A stretch of 64,000 nucleotides of DNA from PZPK01 sp965230795 (GTDB taxonomy: Bacteria > Pseudomonadota > Gammaproteobacteria > Pseudomonadales > Oleiphilaceae), in NCBI GenBank assembly GCA_965230795.1, contig OZ246020.1:3782001-3846000 (forward strand), in the 5' to 3' direction. Below, piece by piece: positions 24,671-33,767 of the stretch. How positions within the stretch are numbered: the stretch's first letter is position 1; every line of letters starts with the position of its first letter. The notes below the pieces were generated by a model. The model was not told where the DNA came from, did not search any database, and saw nothing but the letters and a program-made list of their open reading frames with translations. The position numbers and the translations under genes are program-made.

Positions 24671-25771
24671 ATGAAACAACGATCAGCCATCGTGCTGAAA
24701 CCACTTCAACTTGCCCTGTTGGTTCTGCTAACAGGTCTGGCCCATGCCACCACAGGCGTTTTTCCCAATTCAGTATTCGACAATCTGGACTACGGTCTGT
24801 ATTGGTTCGGCGCTGATGACAACTATGAGAAAGCGGTTCCCGGCCAAAGCAATGCCTATTACAACCGCTACGCGCCGACGCTGATCTATGTCCATGGCTG
24901 GCAGAATGGTGCCACCCCCAATCGCTCGCGGGAAACCTGGAACGCTGCCGATGCCAAGGGGCCGGATACTGACCTTGCTCATGCCTGGCGTGCCGATGGC
25001 TACAACGTCGGTATTCTGTACTGGAATCAGTTTGCTGATGAAAGTGAAGTCAAAGATGCCGAAGCCAAGATCTGGACCCATAACGGTCCGCGCGACATGC
25101 GCTGGCGCAAGCGCAATGGCAGCTACGGCAACGGTCCTTCCAAAAATGCGGCGCAATTGATGTTTGAAGCACTGCGGGACAACATGTCCAATTATCGCGG
25201 CAGCCGCCTGGTTATTGCCGGGCATTCCTTGGGTAATCAAATGGCGATTGTCATCAGCAAAAAACTCAAGGACGGTATTGCTGCCGGCAACACCAATTCA
25301 CGGCTCAAACCTAAACGTGTCGCGCTGCTTGATCCCTTCTATTCGAAAGGACAGAAAGGTTATCTGGGCAACAAGTGGGTAGGTGAAGTATGCCGCAGCT
25401 ACGTCGACCAACTGAAAAGCTGGGGCGTTATTTTCGAGGCCTATCGTACGTCTGCAGCAAGCAGCACGGTGTTCGTCGGTGATGAGAACAAAGGTCTGAT
25501 GAACAAAACCGCCTTTGTGGAACTGAAACCCTGGTACTTCCAGTTCTGGCAACAGACCGAGAAACATAATGCCGCCCGCTGGCATTACTTCTGGTCCTAC
25601 GCCTTTGATGCGCCCGGGGTGAGAAGCTCCAGCGCCGATGGTCTCTCCGCGACCACCTCGGACAATCGCGTCAAATCCCTGATGAACGGCAGTAAACGCC
25701 TGATTCAGGATCAGGGCCAGTACAGCAAGTCACCGAGTGACGATCGGCAAAAGACGGGTAATCGTCTCTAG
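24671..25771 (+). CDS. Secreted alpha/beta-hydrolase (lipase-like)
   Basis: 366 residues from the ATG at 24671, preceded by GGAG. A signal peptide ends near 'GLAHA' (residue 26). The fold is alpha/beta hydrolase: the oxyanion strand 'TLIYVHGWQ' (about 70-78) and the nucleophile elbow GHSLGNQ with Ser186. An Asp in 'VALLDPFYS' is a good candidate for the triad. It resembles extracellular lipases and esterases, though the substrate cannot be read from sequence. Probably monocistronic, with a terminator just downstream. Confidence 0.75.
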   Translation: MKQRSAIVLKPLQLALLVLLTGLAHATTGVFPNSVFDNLDYGLYWFGADDNYEKAVPGQSNAYYNRYAPTLIYVHGWQNGATPNRSRETWNAADAKGPDTDLAHAWRADGYNVGILYWNQFADESEVKDAEAKIWTHNGPRDMRWRKRNGSYGNGPSKNAAQLMFEALRDNMSNYRGSRLVIAGHSLGNQMAIVISKKLKDGIAAGNTNSRLKPKRVALLDPFYSKGQKGYLGNKWVGEVCRSYVDQLKSWGVIFEAYRTSAASSTVFVGDENKGLMNKTAFVELKPWYFQFWQQTEKHNAARWHYFWSYAFDAPGVRSSSADGLSATTSDNRVKSLMNGSKRLIQDQGQYSKSPSDDRQKTGNRL

Positions 25772-25784
25772 TTCCGGTAAAGAA

Positions 25785-25820
25785 GGTGGGCCAGGATTTC
25801 AGGCTCCTGGTCTGCCTTTT
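25785..25820 (+). terminator. Candidate intrinsic terminator after hydrolase gene
   Basis: GGTGGGCCAGGA (25785-25796) and TCCTGGTCTGCC (25805-25816) form a 12-bp stem with some G-U pairs and an eight-base loop, followed by TTTT. It begins 14 bp after the stop codon. Confidence 0.7.
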
Positions 25821-25859
25821 CCGCAAACATTCAAACAGTTTTAACACAGCGCTAGGACT

Positions 25860-26252
25860 TCAAAGCCTGCCAGTACGGGTTAATCGACGAGTAACCATCC
25901 AGTGATACAGCTTCGCCAGCGCAGGACGAATAAGGGGAAGACCAATCAAAAATGCCAGGGGTCGCAGCCATAATGTCCGCCGCATCAGCTCAATATACGC
26001 ATCCAGTTCGCTGATGATGGAGCCATCCTCTTTCTGCACATGCAGTTCTTTCATGGCCTGCTGCGGATCAATCCCCAGCTTGCACAGCTCTGCCTCCTGA
26101 CCGGTAATATCAAACCATTCCACCTGCTCGCTTCGCTTGCCACTCACGCGCTCGTAGAACCGACGATCCTTCACACAGCTTGGGCAGGCGCCATCATAAA
26201 ACACCTTGACGTGGTCCAATTGTGCAGCTTGATCAGCGGGATTGTCAGACAT
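25860..26252 (-). CDS. DCC-family (DUF393) thiol-disulfide oxidoreductase-like protein
   Basis: 130 residues. The hallmark 'VFYDGACPSCVKDRRFY' lies at about 17-33, with a CPxC pair at Cys23 and Cys26, the DCC/DUF393 signature. The downstream 'RTLWLRPLAFLIGLPLIRPALAKLYHWM' is also typical. The family is predicted to act in thiol redox chemistry but lacks a well-established substrate. Divergent from hspQ with a 60-bp gap. Confidence 0.88.
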   Translation of the reverse strand: MSDNPADQAAQLDHVKVFYDGACPSCVKDRRFYERVSGKRSEQVEWFDITGQEAELCKLGIDPQQAMKELHVQKEDGSIISELDAYIELMRRTLWLRPLAFLIGLPLIRPALAKLYHWMVTRRLTRTGRL

Positions 26253-26312
26253 GGTTTAGACTTCACTAAAATAACACCTCTACAGTGTAATCCGACCGGC
26301 AGGACTTTGAAC

Positions 26313-26627
26313 ATGATCCAACAGGCGAAATTTAATATCGGTGACCTGGTGCGACACCGGCGTTTCGACTATCGCGGCGTTATCTTTGATATTGATCCCT
26401 GCTTTCAACTGGATCCGGAATGGTATGAACAGGTCGCGCTGAGTCGACCACCAAAGGACGCTCCCTGGTACCATGTACTTGTCGACAACGCGACGCACAC
26501 TACCTATGTCGCCGAGCGCAATCTGGAGCTGGATTTTTCTACAGACGCCATTGACCACCCGCTGATTGGTGATTTCTTTGCCGGCATGGAAAGCGGAAAA
26601 TACAAGCGCCTGGTTCCACGGAATTAG
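26313..26627 (+). CDS. hspQ: HspQ, heat shock protein
   Basis: 104 residues from the ATG at 26313; a longer frame from 26040 only runs antisense through the DCC gene. The sequence is the HspQ/YccV fold: 'KFNIGDLVRHRRFDYRGVIFDIDP' split over residues 6-29, 'PWYHVLVDN' and 'YVAERNLELD'. In enterobacteria HspQ binds hemimethylated DNA weakly and acts as a specificity enhancer of Lon. Its TAG overlaps the stop of the convergent phosphatase by four bases (TTAG, 26624-26627). Confidence 0.95.
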   Translation: MIQQAKFNIGDLVRHRRFDYRGVIFDIDPCFQLDPEWYEQVALSRPPKDAPWYHVLVDNATHTTYVAERNLELDFSTDAIDHPLIGDFFAGMESGKYKRLVPRN

Positions 26628-27241
26628 GGCATCTGCCACAGGGTAACTTCCTGCCCTTGTTCAGAATATGACAGGACTGAGAAAGCGGCGTTGCTGTGAT
26701 ATCCCCTTTTTGCTATCCAGGAAGGCTGCAGATCCCATCCCAAGAGAGTTGCCAGTAATACTGAAAGCACATTGCTATGCGAAAAAATCAGAACGGCTTC
26801 CCTCCCCTGCTGCTCATATCGAGCCAGTAGTTGTTCCACGCGCCCCAGCCTGGCTCTGACATCCAACAAGTTTTCTCCCCCCGGAAAACGGGTTTCCAGC
26901 GGAAAGCTTTTACGCGCTCGCCACCAGTCGGGGTATGCCTGCTTAATTGTATCCACCGCACATCCCTGCCAATCTCCTGCATCGATTTCCTGTAACGATG
27001 CTTCGAGCTTAATGATATGACGGTCTTTCGCAAACGCTTCGGCGGTCTGTACAGCACGGAGAGCCGGACTGGAAATCAGCTGAAAGGATTTGGGAACAAG
27101 GGCTGACAGGGTGTTGGCCAAGGCCTTTGCTTGCTCATGACCTTCCGGGGTGAGCGCATCATCCTCGCTCCGAGACGGAAAGCAGTGCTTCAGATTACAC
27201 AGAGACTGAGCATGGCGCACCAAAATGATCTGCATAGACAT
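26624..27241 (-). CDS. Histidine phosphatase (phosphoglycerate mutase-like) family protein
   Basis: 205 residues from the ATG at 27241; the next Met (27235) is also possible. The branch-1 histidine phosphatase signature RHAQS is within the first 13 residues, followed by 'SPALRAVQTAEAF', the acid residues in 'LQEIDAGDWQG' and the second histidine in 'FSHSNVL'. Substrates of such proteins vary (sugar phosphates, alpha-ribazole phosphate, phosphoproteins) and cannot be told here. Its start lies one base after the stop of the Rof-like gene, so translation is probably coupled. Confidence 0.85.
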   Translation of the reverse strand: MSMQIILVRHAQSLCNLKHCFPSRSEDDALTPEGHEQAKALANTLSALVPKSFQLISSPALRAVQTAEAFAKDRHIIKLEASLQEIDAGDWQGCAVDTIKQAYPDWWRARKSFPLETRFPGGENLLDVRARLGRVEQLLARYEQQGREAVLIFSHSNVLSVLLATLLGWDLQPSWIAKRGYHSNAAFSVLSYSEQGQEVTLWQMP

Positions 27242-27242
27242 C

Positions 27243-27491
27243 TCACTCGACCAGCACGGTCCGGTTCTCACTTCCCTGAACATACTCCAAACGCCGTATC
27301 TGTGAGACCATGAAGCGCTGGCGGCCACTCTCTGCTTCCAGAAGAATCCAGTCCTCGCCGTTTTCAACACCCAGGTCGACAACCCGGCCCGCGACCCCAT
27401 CGCCTGTCTTCAAATGCAGATTCACGGGTAAAGCCAGGACGCAGACATGTTCAAAATGATCATGGACCTGACAACTCATCGTCTTTGTCAT
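27243..27491 (-). CDS. rof: Rof-like Rho-binding antiterminator
   Basis: 82 residues, the size of E. coli Rof (YaeO), which binds Rho and blocks termination. The layout matches: an N-terminal 'CQVHDHFEHVCVLALPVNLHLKTGD' split region, a central strand pair ('VVDLGVENGEDWILLEA') and 'VSQIRRLEYV'. AGGAGG lies seven bases before the ATG and is inside the rhombosortase gene, which overlaps this one by 32 bp. The context is unusual: an inhibitor of a global termination factor inside an operon with a cation pump and an intramembrane protease. Confidence 0.75.
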   Translation of the reverse strand: MTKTMSCQVHDHFEHVCVLALPVNLHLKTGDGVAGRVVDLGVENGEDWILLEAESGRQRFMVSQIRRLEYVQGSENRTVLVE

Positions 27492-28098
27492 GGTGACCCC
27501 TCCTGAGAATGTGACGAGTTAATTGCATGACGATACCCAATAGTAGCCCCAGACCGGCACCGTAGAGATGAGCATCGATGTATGTGGGCAAACCCAGAGC
27601 AGCCGACTCCTGGGCAGCGGATGTCGAGCCGACCGCTGAATACTGCTCCCAGGCCAGCCGCACGCCAATCAGTAACAGAGCACAGGCATGAAGCAAGCGA
27701 TGCTGCTGAAAATCGGCTATCAGCAATGCTACCAGAAGCAAATATAACCCTCCGGACAAGCCCAGGTAATAGACCAGCTCAGGATCCAGCAGATGAATTA
27801 GGATACCCAATAACGGCAAACAAAGGATCCAGGCTAACACCAGAGGAAACGACCTGAGCGTGTCACGAAACAGCAAGGTGATCAGTAACAGTCCGCTTAG
27901 ATTCAGCGCGAAGTGACGAAGATTATTGTGTACCAGATGTCCGCTAAATACTCGCCACCACTCGCCATTGATGATGGCATCGCGTCTCAGAGCCAGGATG
28001 GGGTTTAAGTGATCGGCTGCCGTCGCGAACACACATATAAGCAGACCAAGTCCGGCAAGCATCAACCAGCCGTAAGATCGCGTTTGCCTCATGGGCAT
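27460..28098 (-). CDS. rrtA: Rhombosortase (rhomboid-family intramembrane protease)
   Basis: 212 residues, about six TM helices. It carries rhombosortase features: 'WWRVFSGHLVHNNLRHFALN' (about 47-66), the catalytic serine in GLSGG (Ser115) and the catalytic histidine in 'DAHLYGAGLG' (His177). Rhombosortases cleave the C-terminal GlyGly-CTERM anchor from exported proteins, often secreted by type II systems. I find no GlyGly-CTERM protein in the window, so its substrates are elsewhere. The ATG is five bases from the stop of the P-type ATPase gene. Confidence 0.85.
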   Translation of the reverse strand: MPMRQTRSYGWLMLAGLGLLICVFATAADHLNPILALRRDAIINGEWWRVFSGHLVHNNLRHFALNLSGLLLITLLFRDTLRSFPLVLAWILCLPLLGILIHLLDPELVYYLGLSGGLYLLLVALLIADFQQHRLLHACALLLIGVRLAWEQYSAVGSTSAAQESAALGLPTYIDAHLYGAGLGLLLGIVMQLTRHILRRGHHDKDDELSGP

Positions 28099-28102
28099 CG
28101 TC

Positions 28103-30823
28103 TCAGGCTACCTCGACGCGTCCGGCGGACGACGCGTCACCACGATAACGAAACCACCACTTTTCCAGCTCAACAATGACAAACAATGCCAGGGCGCCCA
28201 GCACAATATGAAGCCAGGCCAGCGGACCCAAGGCCTGCGTTCCAAACAGTTGCTGCATAAATGGCGCATAGGTAAACAGCATCTGCAGAATCAGCAGCAC
28301 AGCAACGGCAATCCAGGCATAGATATTGGAAAACAGCGTTGCCATGCGACAGGCGGGCGCCTGCAGCACACGGGTATTAAACAGATAGACGATTTCACAG
28401 AATACCAGGGTATTCACCGCCATCGTGCGCGCCTCCGCCAGGCTGCTGCCTGACTCCAGATACCACAGATACAATCCAAAGCTGGCAAGGACCATCAGCA
28501 CCGACACAAACACGACGCGCCACACCAGAAAACGCGACAGCAGCGCTTCCCCCGGAGAGCGCGGTGTACGTTGCATCACCCTGTCTTCCGCCGGTTCAAA
28601 CCCGAGCGTAATTGCCAGGGTGATGGCCGTGACCATATTGATCCACAATATCTGCACCGGAGTAATCAGCAGGGTCACGCCGAGAAGAATAGCCAGCAGA
28701 ATACTCAGGGCTTCACCGCCGCTGGTGGGCAACACAAAGGCGATACCCTTTTTCAGGTTGTCATAGACCACCCGACCGGCTTCGACGGCATCGACGATGG
28801 TCTTGAAGTTGTCATCGGCCAGCACAATACGCGCCGCCTGCTTTGCCGCTTCCGTGCCTTTTCTTCCCATGGCGACACCCACGTCTGCACGTTTCAGTGC
28901 CGGTGCATCATTGACACCATCGCCAGTCATGGCCACGACTTCGCCACTCGCCTGCAGGGCTTTCACAAGCCGCAGTTTATGCTCGGGGCTGGTTCGTGCA
29001 AACACGGCGCGGGCCTTCGCCAGCTCCGCCAGGGAGGCATCATCCAGACCGTCCAGTTCAGTTCCGGTCACCGCCTCGCTATCTTGCCCAAGACCCATTT
29101 GCCGGGCGATGGCGGCGGCGGTAACGCCATGATCCCCGGTGATCATCTTCACCTGAATCCCGGCATCCCGCGCCGTTTTCACCGCGTGAATCGCTTCGGG
29201 TCTTGGCGGGTCCACCATGGCGACAAGCCCCAGCAAAGCAAGGCGATGGTCCAGGTCATCCACATTCATTTCATGTGTAGCCTGATCAAAATCCAATCGC
29301 GCCAGGGCCAATACCCGTTTACCCTCGGCTGCAAGTTGCGCCGACTGCTCTGACCACCAGCGCTGATCAATCTCAGCAGTGGACTCACCCTGATATTGCA
29401 AGGCACAGAGCTCGATGACCCGCTCGGGAGCACCCTTGAGAATGGCAAAATGATGGCCATGGTGATCATGATTCAATGTCGCCATAAAGCGGGCTTCTGA
29501 CGAAAACGGTATTTCATCGAGTCGGGGCACCCGACTGTTTTCGCTTGCTGCATCGAGTCCGTACTTGGCGGCCAATGTCACCAGTGCACCTTCGGTGGGG
29601 TCGCCCTGTATCTGCCATTGCCCCTCGTGGTGGGAGAGGGATGCGTCATTGCATAACAGGCCCGCCTGAATCATCAGCGACAAGGCTTCATTGGGAGCGG
29701 TATCCTGGCGGTACGCTGCCTCACCAATGGTTCCCTCCGGTTCATAGCCAACGCCACTAACCGGATGATGGGCATCTTTCATAACAATATCGGTGACCGT
29801 CATTTCGTTTCGGGTCAGGGTCCCGGTCTTATCGGTACAGATCACCGTGACCGAACCCAGTGTTTCCACTGCCGGTAACTGCCTGACAATGGCATTGCGT
29901 CGCGCCATATGCTGCACGCCGATGGCGAGTGTGATCGTCAGGATCGCGGGCAAACCTTCTGGAATCGCTGCCACGGCGAGTCCAACAGCGGCAACAAACA
30001 TCTCGGTGCTGCTGTAATCACGTACCAGCCAACCAAATAGAAAGGTTGCCACGGCAATTAACAGCGTGGCGATCGACAGGCTGGTCGCAAAGCGTGAGAC
30101 CTGTCGAAGCAGCGGGGTGGTGATCAGCTCCACATCCTCCATCAGCCCACTGATACGGCCGATTTCAGTATTGAGACCCGTACCTACTACCAAGCCCAAA
30201 CCGGTTCCGGCACTGACCAACGTCCCCGAATAGGCCATACCCTGACGTTCAGCCAGGGGCGCTTTGGCCTCGACTGCATCGATGGTTTTCTCAATGGCAT
30301 TGGATTCACCGGTCAGCAGCGCTTCGTCAATGAGCAATTCGCGACTGGCGAACAAACGCAGATCGGCAGGAATACGATCACCGGCCTGCAACACCACCAC
30401 ATCTCCAGGCACCAGTTCCGTAGCATCGATCTGCTGATTGACGCCTTCACGACGAACCAGTGCCTGCGGTGAAAGCAGTGTACTGATGGCACTCAGGGCG
30501 CGCTCGGCCTTGCCCTCCTGCAGCACACCAATCAGCGCGTTAATGACGACGACGCCAAGAATGACCGCAGTATCCAACACATGCCCAAGCATTGCGGTGA
30601 TCACCGCAGACACCAGCAACACATAGATCAGGGCGTTCTGAAACTGTGCCCAAAGCCGCTGTATGATACTGCGTGTCCGAGCCCTGGGCAGGGCATTCGG
30701 CCCATACGTTTCTCGCCTCTGCCCGACGTCCTCGGGACTCAAGCCTTTTTCATTACTCTTGAGTCGGGACAGAGCCTCGCCCGGCTCAAGCGTCCACCAC
30801 TGCGTTGGTGCTTCCTGTGACAT
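28103..30823 (-). CDS. P2-type cation-transporting ATPase
   Basis: 906 residues from the ATG at 30823, preceded by AGGGA; upstream in-frame codons run into heptamer repeats. Hallmarks: TGES (171-174), PEGLP in TM4 (288-292), the phosphorylated Asp331 in DKTGTLT, and 'TGDGVNDAPALKRADVG' in the hinge. Ten TM segments are expected. The N-terminal cation ATPase domain and the absence of heavy-metal CxxC domains place it with P2 Ca2+, Na+ or H+ pumps; the ion cannot be fixed by eye. First gene of the pump-rhombosortase-Rof-phosphatase operon. Confidence 0.92.
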   Translation of the reverse strand: MSQEAPTQWWTLEPGEALSRLKSNEKGLSPEDVGQRRETYGPNALPRARTRSIIQRLWAQFQNALIYVLLVSAVITAMLGHVLDTAVILGVVVINALIGVLQEGKAERALSAISTLLSPQALVRREGVNQQIDATELVPGDVVVLQAGDRIPADLRLFASRELLIDEALLTGESNAIEKTIDAVEAKAPLAERQGMAYSGTLVSAGTGLGLVVGTGLNTEIGRISGLMEDVELITTPLLRQVSRFATSLSIATLLIAVATFLFGWLVRDYSSTEMFVAAVGLAVAAIPEGLPAILTITLAIGVQHMARRNAIVRQLPAVETLGSVTVICTDKTGTLTRNEMTVTDIVMKDAHHPVSGVGYEPEGTIGEAAYRQDTAPNEALSLMIQAGLLCNDASLSHHEGQWQIQGDPTEGALVTLAAKYGLDAASENSRVPRLDEIPFSSEARFMATLNHDHHGHHFAILKGAPERVIELCALQYQGESTAEIDQRWWSEQSAQLAAEGKRVLALARLDFDQATHEMNVDDLDHRLALLGLVAMVDPPRPEAIHAVKTARDAGIQVKMITGDHGVTAAAIARQMGLGQDSEAVTGTELDGLDDASLAELAKARAVFARTSPEHKLRLVKALQASGEVVAMTGDGVNDAPALKRADVGVAMGRKGTEAAKQAARIVLADDNFKTIVDAVEAGRVVYDNLKKGIAFVLPTSGGEALSILLAILLGVTLLITPVQILWINMVTAITLAITLGFEPAEDRVMQRTPRSPGEALLSRFLVWRVVFVSVLMVLASFGLYLWYLESGSSLAEARTMAVNTLVFCEIVYLFNTRVLQAPACRMATLFSNIYAWIAVAVLLILQMLFTYAPFMQQLFGTQALGPLAWLHIVLGALALFVIVELEKWWFRYRGDASSAGRVEVA

Positions 30824-30861
30824 CAATGGTTTCCCTGAATGAAGAAAATAGTGCCGTATTT

Positions 30862-30933
30862 CGCTTTTCGCTTTTCGCTTTTCGCTTTTCGCTTCAAGCT
30901 TCAAGCTTCAAGCTTCAAGCTTCAAGCTTCAAA
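30862..30933. repeat. Two adjacent heptamer tandem arrays
   Basis: CGCTTTT is repeated four times (30862-30889), followed at 30892 by CTTCAAG repeated five times and a sixth copy ending in A instead of G (to 30933). Both units are 7 bp and switch abruptly. The array begins 39 bp upstream of the ATPase start codon, inside the probable promoter/leader of that operon. Confidence 0.95.
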
Positions 30934-31095
30934 CCCATCTTCCTACAAACCCGCAGATATTTGAACCGAAACACCTTAGCAGCTGATTTCCCCATCGCCC
31001 TTGATGCACATCATTCGTCTATGCCCATGGTGGTATTGTCAACAGCTACTGTCAGGCGCAGATTAAGACATCATCGATTTATCCGAGGTTATGCT

Positions 31096-31458
31096 ATGGC
31101 GAAACAGATTCCTTTAGTCTATGCCTGCTCGGGCTGCTCGAACGTTGCCCAGATCGCCAACGATATTGCCCTGCGCCTCACTCGGGAAGAGCGAGCGGAA
31201 ATGTCCTGCATTGCAGGCGTTGGAGGTGGCGTCAAAGCGCTGGTCAAACTGGCCCAGGGTGGACGTCCGATTCTGGCCATTGATGGTTGTGCGTTGCATT
31301 GTGCCCGACACTGCCTGGCCAATGTTGGTGTCGAAGCCGATCTCCATCTGACCCTGACCGAGCAGTCACTGAAAAAACGCAAACACCAAGTCTATGCGGA
31401 GGGTGATTTTGAGGAGGCCTACGCGTCTGTCGTGAATTCAATGCAATCCATCAACTGA
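31096..31458 (+). CDS. DGC-domain putative zinc-binding protein
   Basis: 120 residues from the ATG at 31096 (GAGG upstream). The DGC domain pattern is complete: YACSGCS (Cys11, Cys14), Cys38, and 'AIDGCALHCARHCL' (Cys65, Cys69, Cys73). Such proteins are annotated as zinc-binding with no proven role. No metal transporter is directly linked; the nearby P-type ATPase is divergent. In-frame extension upstream to 30805 would traverse the heptamer array and is rejected. Confidence 0.85.
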   Translation: MAKQIPLVYACSGCSNVAQIANDIALRLTREERAEMSCIAGVGGGVKALVKLAQGGRPILAIDGCALHCARHCLANVGVEADLHLTLTEQSLKKRKHQVYAEGDFEEAYASVVNSMQSIN

Positions 31459-31472
31459 ACTGGATTTGGTGA

Positions 31473-32201
31473 TCATCGTGGCGGATCGATGCGTCCTGAT
31501 GTTGAGGTATTGACCCGAAACCAACCGGCAATGGAATAGCGATCCCGTTTGGCGGGCAGGACTTCATGGGGAAACTCTTCGCTGAGAAAGGCCACGACAG
31601 TGCCGAAAGCGGGCGTCACGCGCAGGCCATCCTGATCCGACTCATCCTGATAAATAACCAGTTCCCCCCCATCATCGGGATTCCAGCCGGGATTCAGATA
31701 CACCACCAGTGACAACACCCGGTTGGCCTCACCCTGAAAGGCATCCAGATGGCGTTTGTAGTAATCGCCGATGCCATAGTGGGCATAATGACTTTCAAAG
31801 GAAAACAATCCGAGCAAGAGTTCGCGATTGAGAAAGGCTTGCAGACGGGAAGTCCAGTCCAGCCAGCTCCTACCTTCCTGCGAACTGCCATCAATCCAGC
31901 AAATCTCGTCACTGCGAACAAAGCGGTTAAGTGTCTGTTCCTGAGACCGACCGATACCTGCCGCATCAAACTCAATCTCACTGGATTGTCTCAACTGCTG
32001 CCACAAGGCCTGAGCCAGTGCATCGGGCAGCGCAGCAGGTTGGACACTGAAACCTTTACTACGGAGATCGGCGGCGATTTTACCGAAGAGATGGTAGTCT
32101 TCACTTTCGCCATGACCGCGCAACTTAATGATAGGAGATGACACCGACGCGTCCTCACTCAACAACCAAACAACCTGACTGGCAGGGCAAAAATCAGGCA
32201 T
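31473..32201 (-). CDS. 2OG-Fe(II) dioxygenase, SM-20/prolyl hydroxylase-like
   Basis: 242 residues. The double-stranded beta-helix core has the iron ligands HxD (His151, Asp153 in 'YYKRHLDAF') and His212 ('FPHEVLP'), with the 2-oxoglutarate-binding arginine at about 221 ('RYSIAGWF'). 'DDGGELVIY' is typical of the SM-20/EGL-9 type, as in bacterial PiuC-like or prolyl 4-hydroxylase relatives. The substrate may be a protein prolyl residue (for example EF-Tu in pseudomonads), which is inference. Convergent with the DGC gene. Confidence 0.85.
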   Translation of the reverse strand: MPDFCPASQVVWLLSEDASVSSPIIKLRGHGESEDYHLFGKIAADLRSKGFSVQPAALPDALAQALWQQLRQSSEIEFDAAGIGRSQEQTLNRFVRSDEICWIDGSSQEGRSWLDWTSRLQAFLNRELLLGLFSFESHYAHYGIGDYYKRHLDAFQGEANRVLSLVVYLNPGWNPDDGGELVIYQDESDQDGLRVTPAFGTVVAFLSEEFPHEVLPAKRDRYSIAGWFRVNTSTSGRIDPPR

Positions 32202-32318
32202 TGGGTGCCGATTCAGCGCGCTTTATAATCCGCTTTTCCGGATTGGACAAGTGTTTTTTTGTTGCGATCTTGGGAGCTGCAGTTTGTGCGCCACAGGAGC
32301 CCCCGATTCTTGCGGGCT

Positions 32319-33767
32319 TCAGCTGATATTGAGGGCTTGATTCGCTTCCTGACAGGCTTTTTTGTAAAGCTCAGGATCATTGATCAACTGCTTGAGTTCC
32401 GTGGTCACAAACATCTCGGACAGAACCTTGCTGGCGTGTTCTGTTTCCAGAAGCTCAGGCAGCATTTTTTCCAGTACGCGTAACATGACCTCGGGCGAAA
32501 CCGAGGCGCCTGGCGAGGCACCCAACAAGGTACCAAAACTCAAGTCATCTGAGACCACGATTTCGGTGCCCATCTGCAGGTCACCGTCCTTAATGATCTG
32601 CACACGCTGGCCGGCATTGACCACCTGCCAGTCAAACTTGGTACTGAGGCCGGGTGCAAAGTCTTCCAGTTCCTTCAACATGTTGCTTTTGCCCTTGAAG
32701 GTTTCCGCGATCAGATATTTCATCAGCGGAAAGTGTTCTTTCGCCACGTTGAGGAAATTAGGCACATCGTGGGGTCGCATGGACTTCACATACTCAAAGA
32801 AACCTCGTCCTTTTTCCAGCACCGGCATGAAGGTGGCGAAGGGTCCAAACAACAGATAATGACGACCGTTGGCGGCTCGCAGATCCAGGTGTGGCACCGA
32901 CATTGGCGGCGCACCGACCTTGGCTTTGCCATAGGTTTTGGCAGAATACTGTTTCGCCTGTTCTTCCGATATGGGCGCCAACAAAAAGCGACCGCCGACA
33001 GGAAAACCGGCAAAGCGGCGACGCGCAGGGATATGGCTCTGTTTTAGCAGCGGGAAGGCGCCACCACCGGCACCGACAAAGAGCATATCGGCCTTGTACT
33101 GGACTGGCTCGTCATCCCGAATGGCTTCGACCAGCCAGCGGCCAGTCGGGCTCTTGTGCACATGACGTACGTGGGTGCGGTAATCGATACTGACCTTGTC
33201 CTGCTTGGCGAGCCAGTTTGCCATCCCTTCGGTCACCGCCTGGAAATTCACATCGGTACCGGTCTCGATCTTGGTCGCCGCCATGCGTTCGGTACGCGGG
33301 CGATTTTCCATGGTATAGGGAATCCAGGATTTGATTTCGTCGTGGTCTTCCGAGTACTGCATCTGATCAAAGAAATGGTGGGCAGACATCTCCTGAAAAC
33401 GCAGTTTGAGCTCGCCAATCGCGTTCTCGTGTACCAGCGTACAGTGCTTGGTCTGGTGGACAAACGACGCCGGGTCTTCGATGATGCCACGCTTGATCAG
33501 GTAGCCCCAGAACTGCTTGGCCACATTGAACTGGGCATGAATCTTCAGCGCTTTCTCTACCGCAATGACTTCTTCGTCAACGGGGGTATAGTTGAGTTCG
33601 CAGTTGGCTTCGTGACCCGTGCCGGCGTTATTGAATACACTGGAATTACTTTTCGCAGGTCCCGCCAGACGGTCGATCACGACAATTTCGATCTCGGGTG
33701 CCAGTTCCCTGGCTAAGGTCGCCAGAGTAATTCCCATGATTCCGGCACCAACAATCACGATTTTCAT
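32319..33767 (-). CDS. mqo: Malate:quinone oxidoreductase
   Basis: 482 residues from the ATG at 33767; a TTG six codons upstream is less likely. Mqo is the membrane-associated FAD enzyme that oxidises malate to oxaloacetate and passes electrons to quinone. The FAD-binding GAGIMG lies at about 7-12, followed by 'NSSVFNNAGTGHEANCELNYTP', a strong Mqo signature, and 'GASPGASVSPEVML' near the C-terminus. Length fits the family. It appears monocistronic with a 240-bp upstream gap. Confidence 0.95.
   Translation of the reverse strand: MKIVIVGAGIMGITLATLARELAPEIEIVVIDRLAGPAKSNSSVFNNAGTGHEANCELNYTPVDEEVIAVEKALKIHAQFNVAKQFWGYLIKRGIIEDPASFVHQTKHCTLVHENAIGELKLRFQEMSAHHFFDQMQYSEDHDEIKSWIPYTMENRPRTERMAATKIETGTDVNFQAVTEGMANWLAKQDKVSIDYRTHVRHVHKSPTGRWLVEAIRDDEPVQYKADMLFVGAGGGAFPLLKQSHIPARRRFAGFPVGGRFLLAPISEEQAKQYSAKTYGKAKVGAPPMSVPHLDLRAANGRHYLLFGPFATFMPVLEKGRGFFEYVKSMRPHDVPNFLNVAKEHFPLMKYLIAETFKGKSNMLKELEDFAPGLSTKFDWQVVNAGQRVQIIKDGDLQMGTEIVVSDDLSFGTLLGASPGASVSPEVMLRVLEKMLPELLETEHASKVLSEMFVTTELKQLINDPELYKKACQEANQALNIS

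Noticed and set aside
28571..29353. 260-codon frame on the plus strand
   Set aside because: It lies fully antisense to the P-type ATPase, whose motifs are intact, and its translation has no recognisable domain.
30805..31095. Extended N-terminus of the DGC-domain protein through the heptamer array
   Set aside because: The added sequence is low-complexity and the proper start at 31096 has a ribosome site and the family's usual N-terminus.
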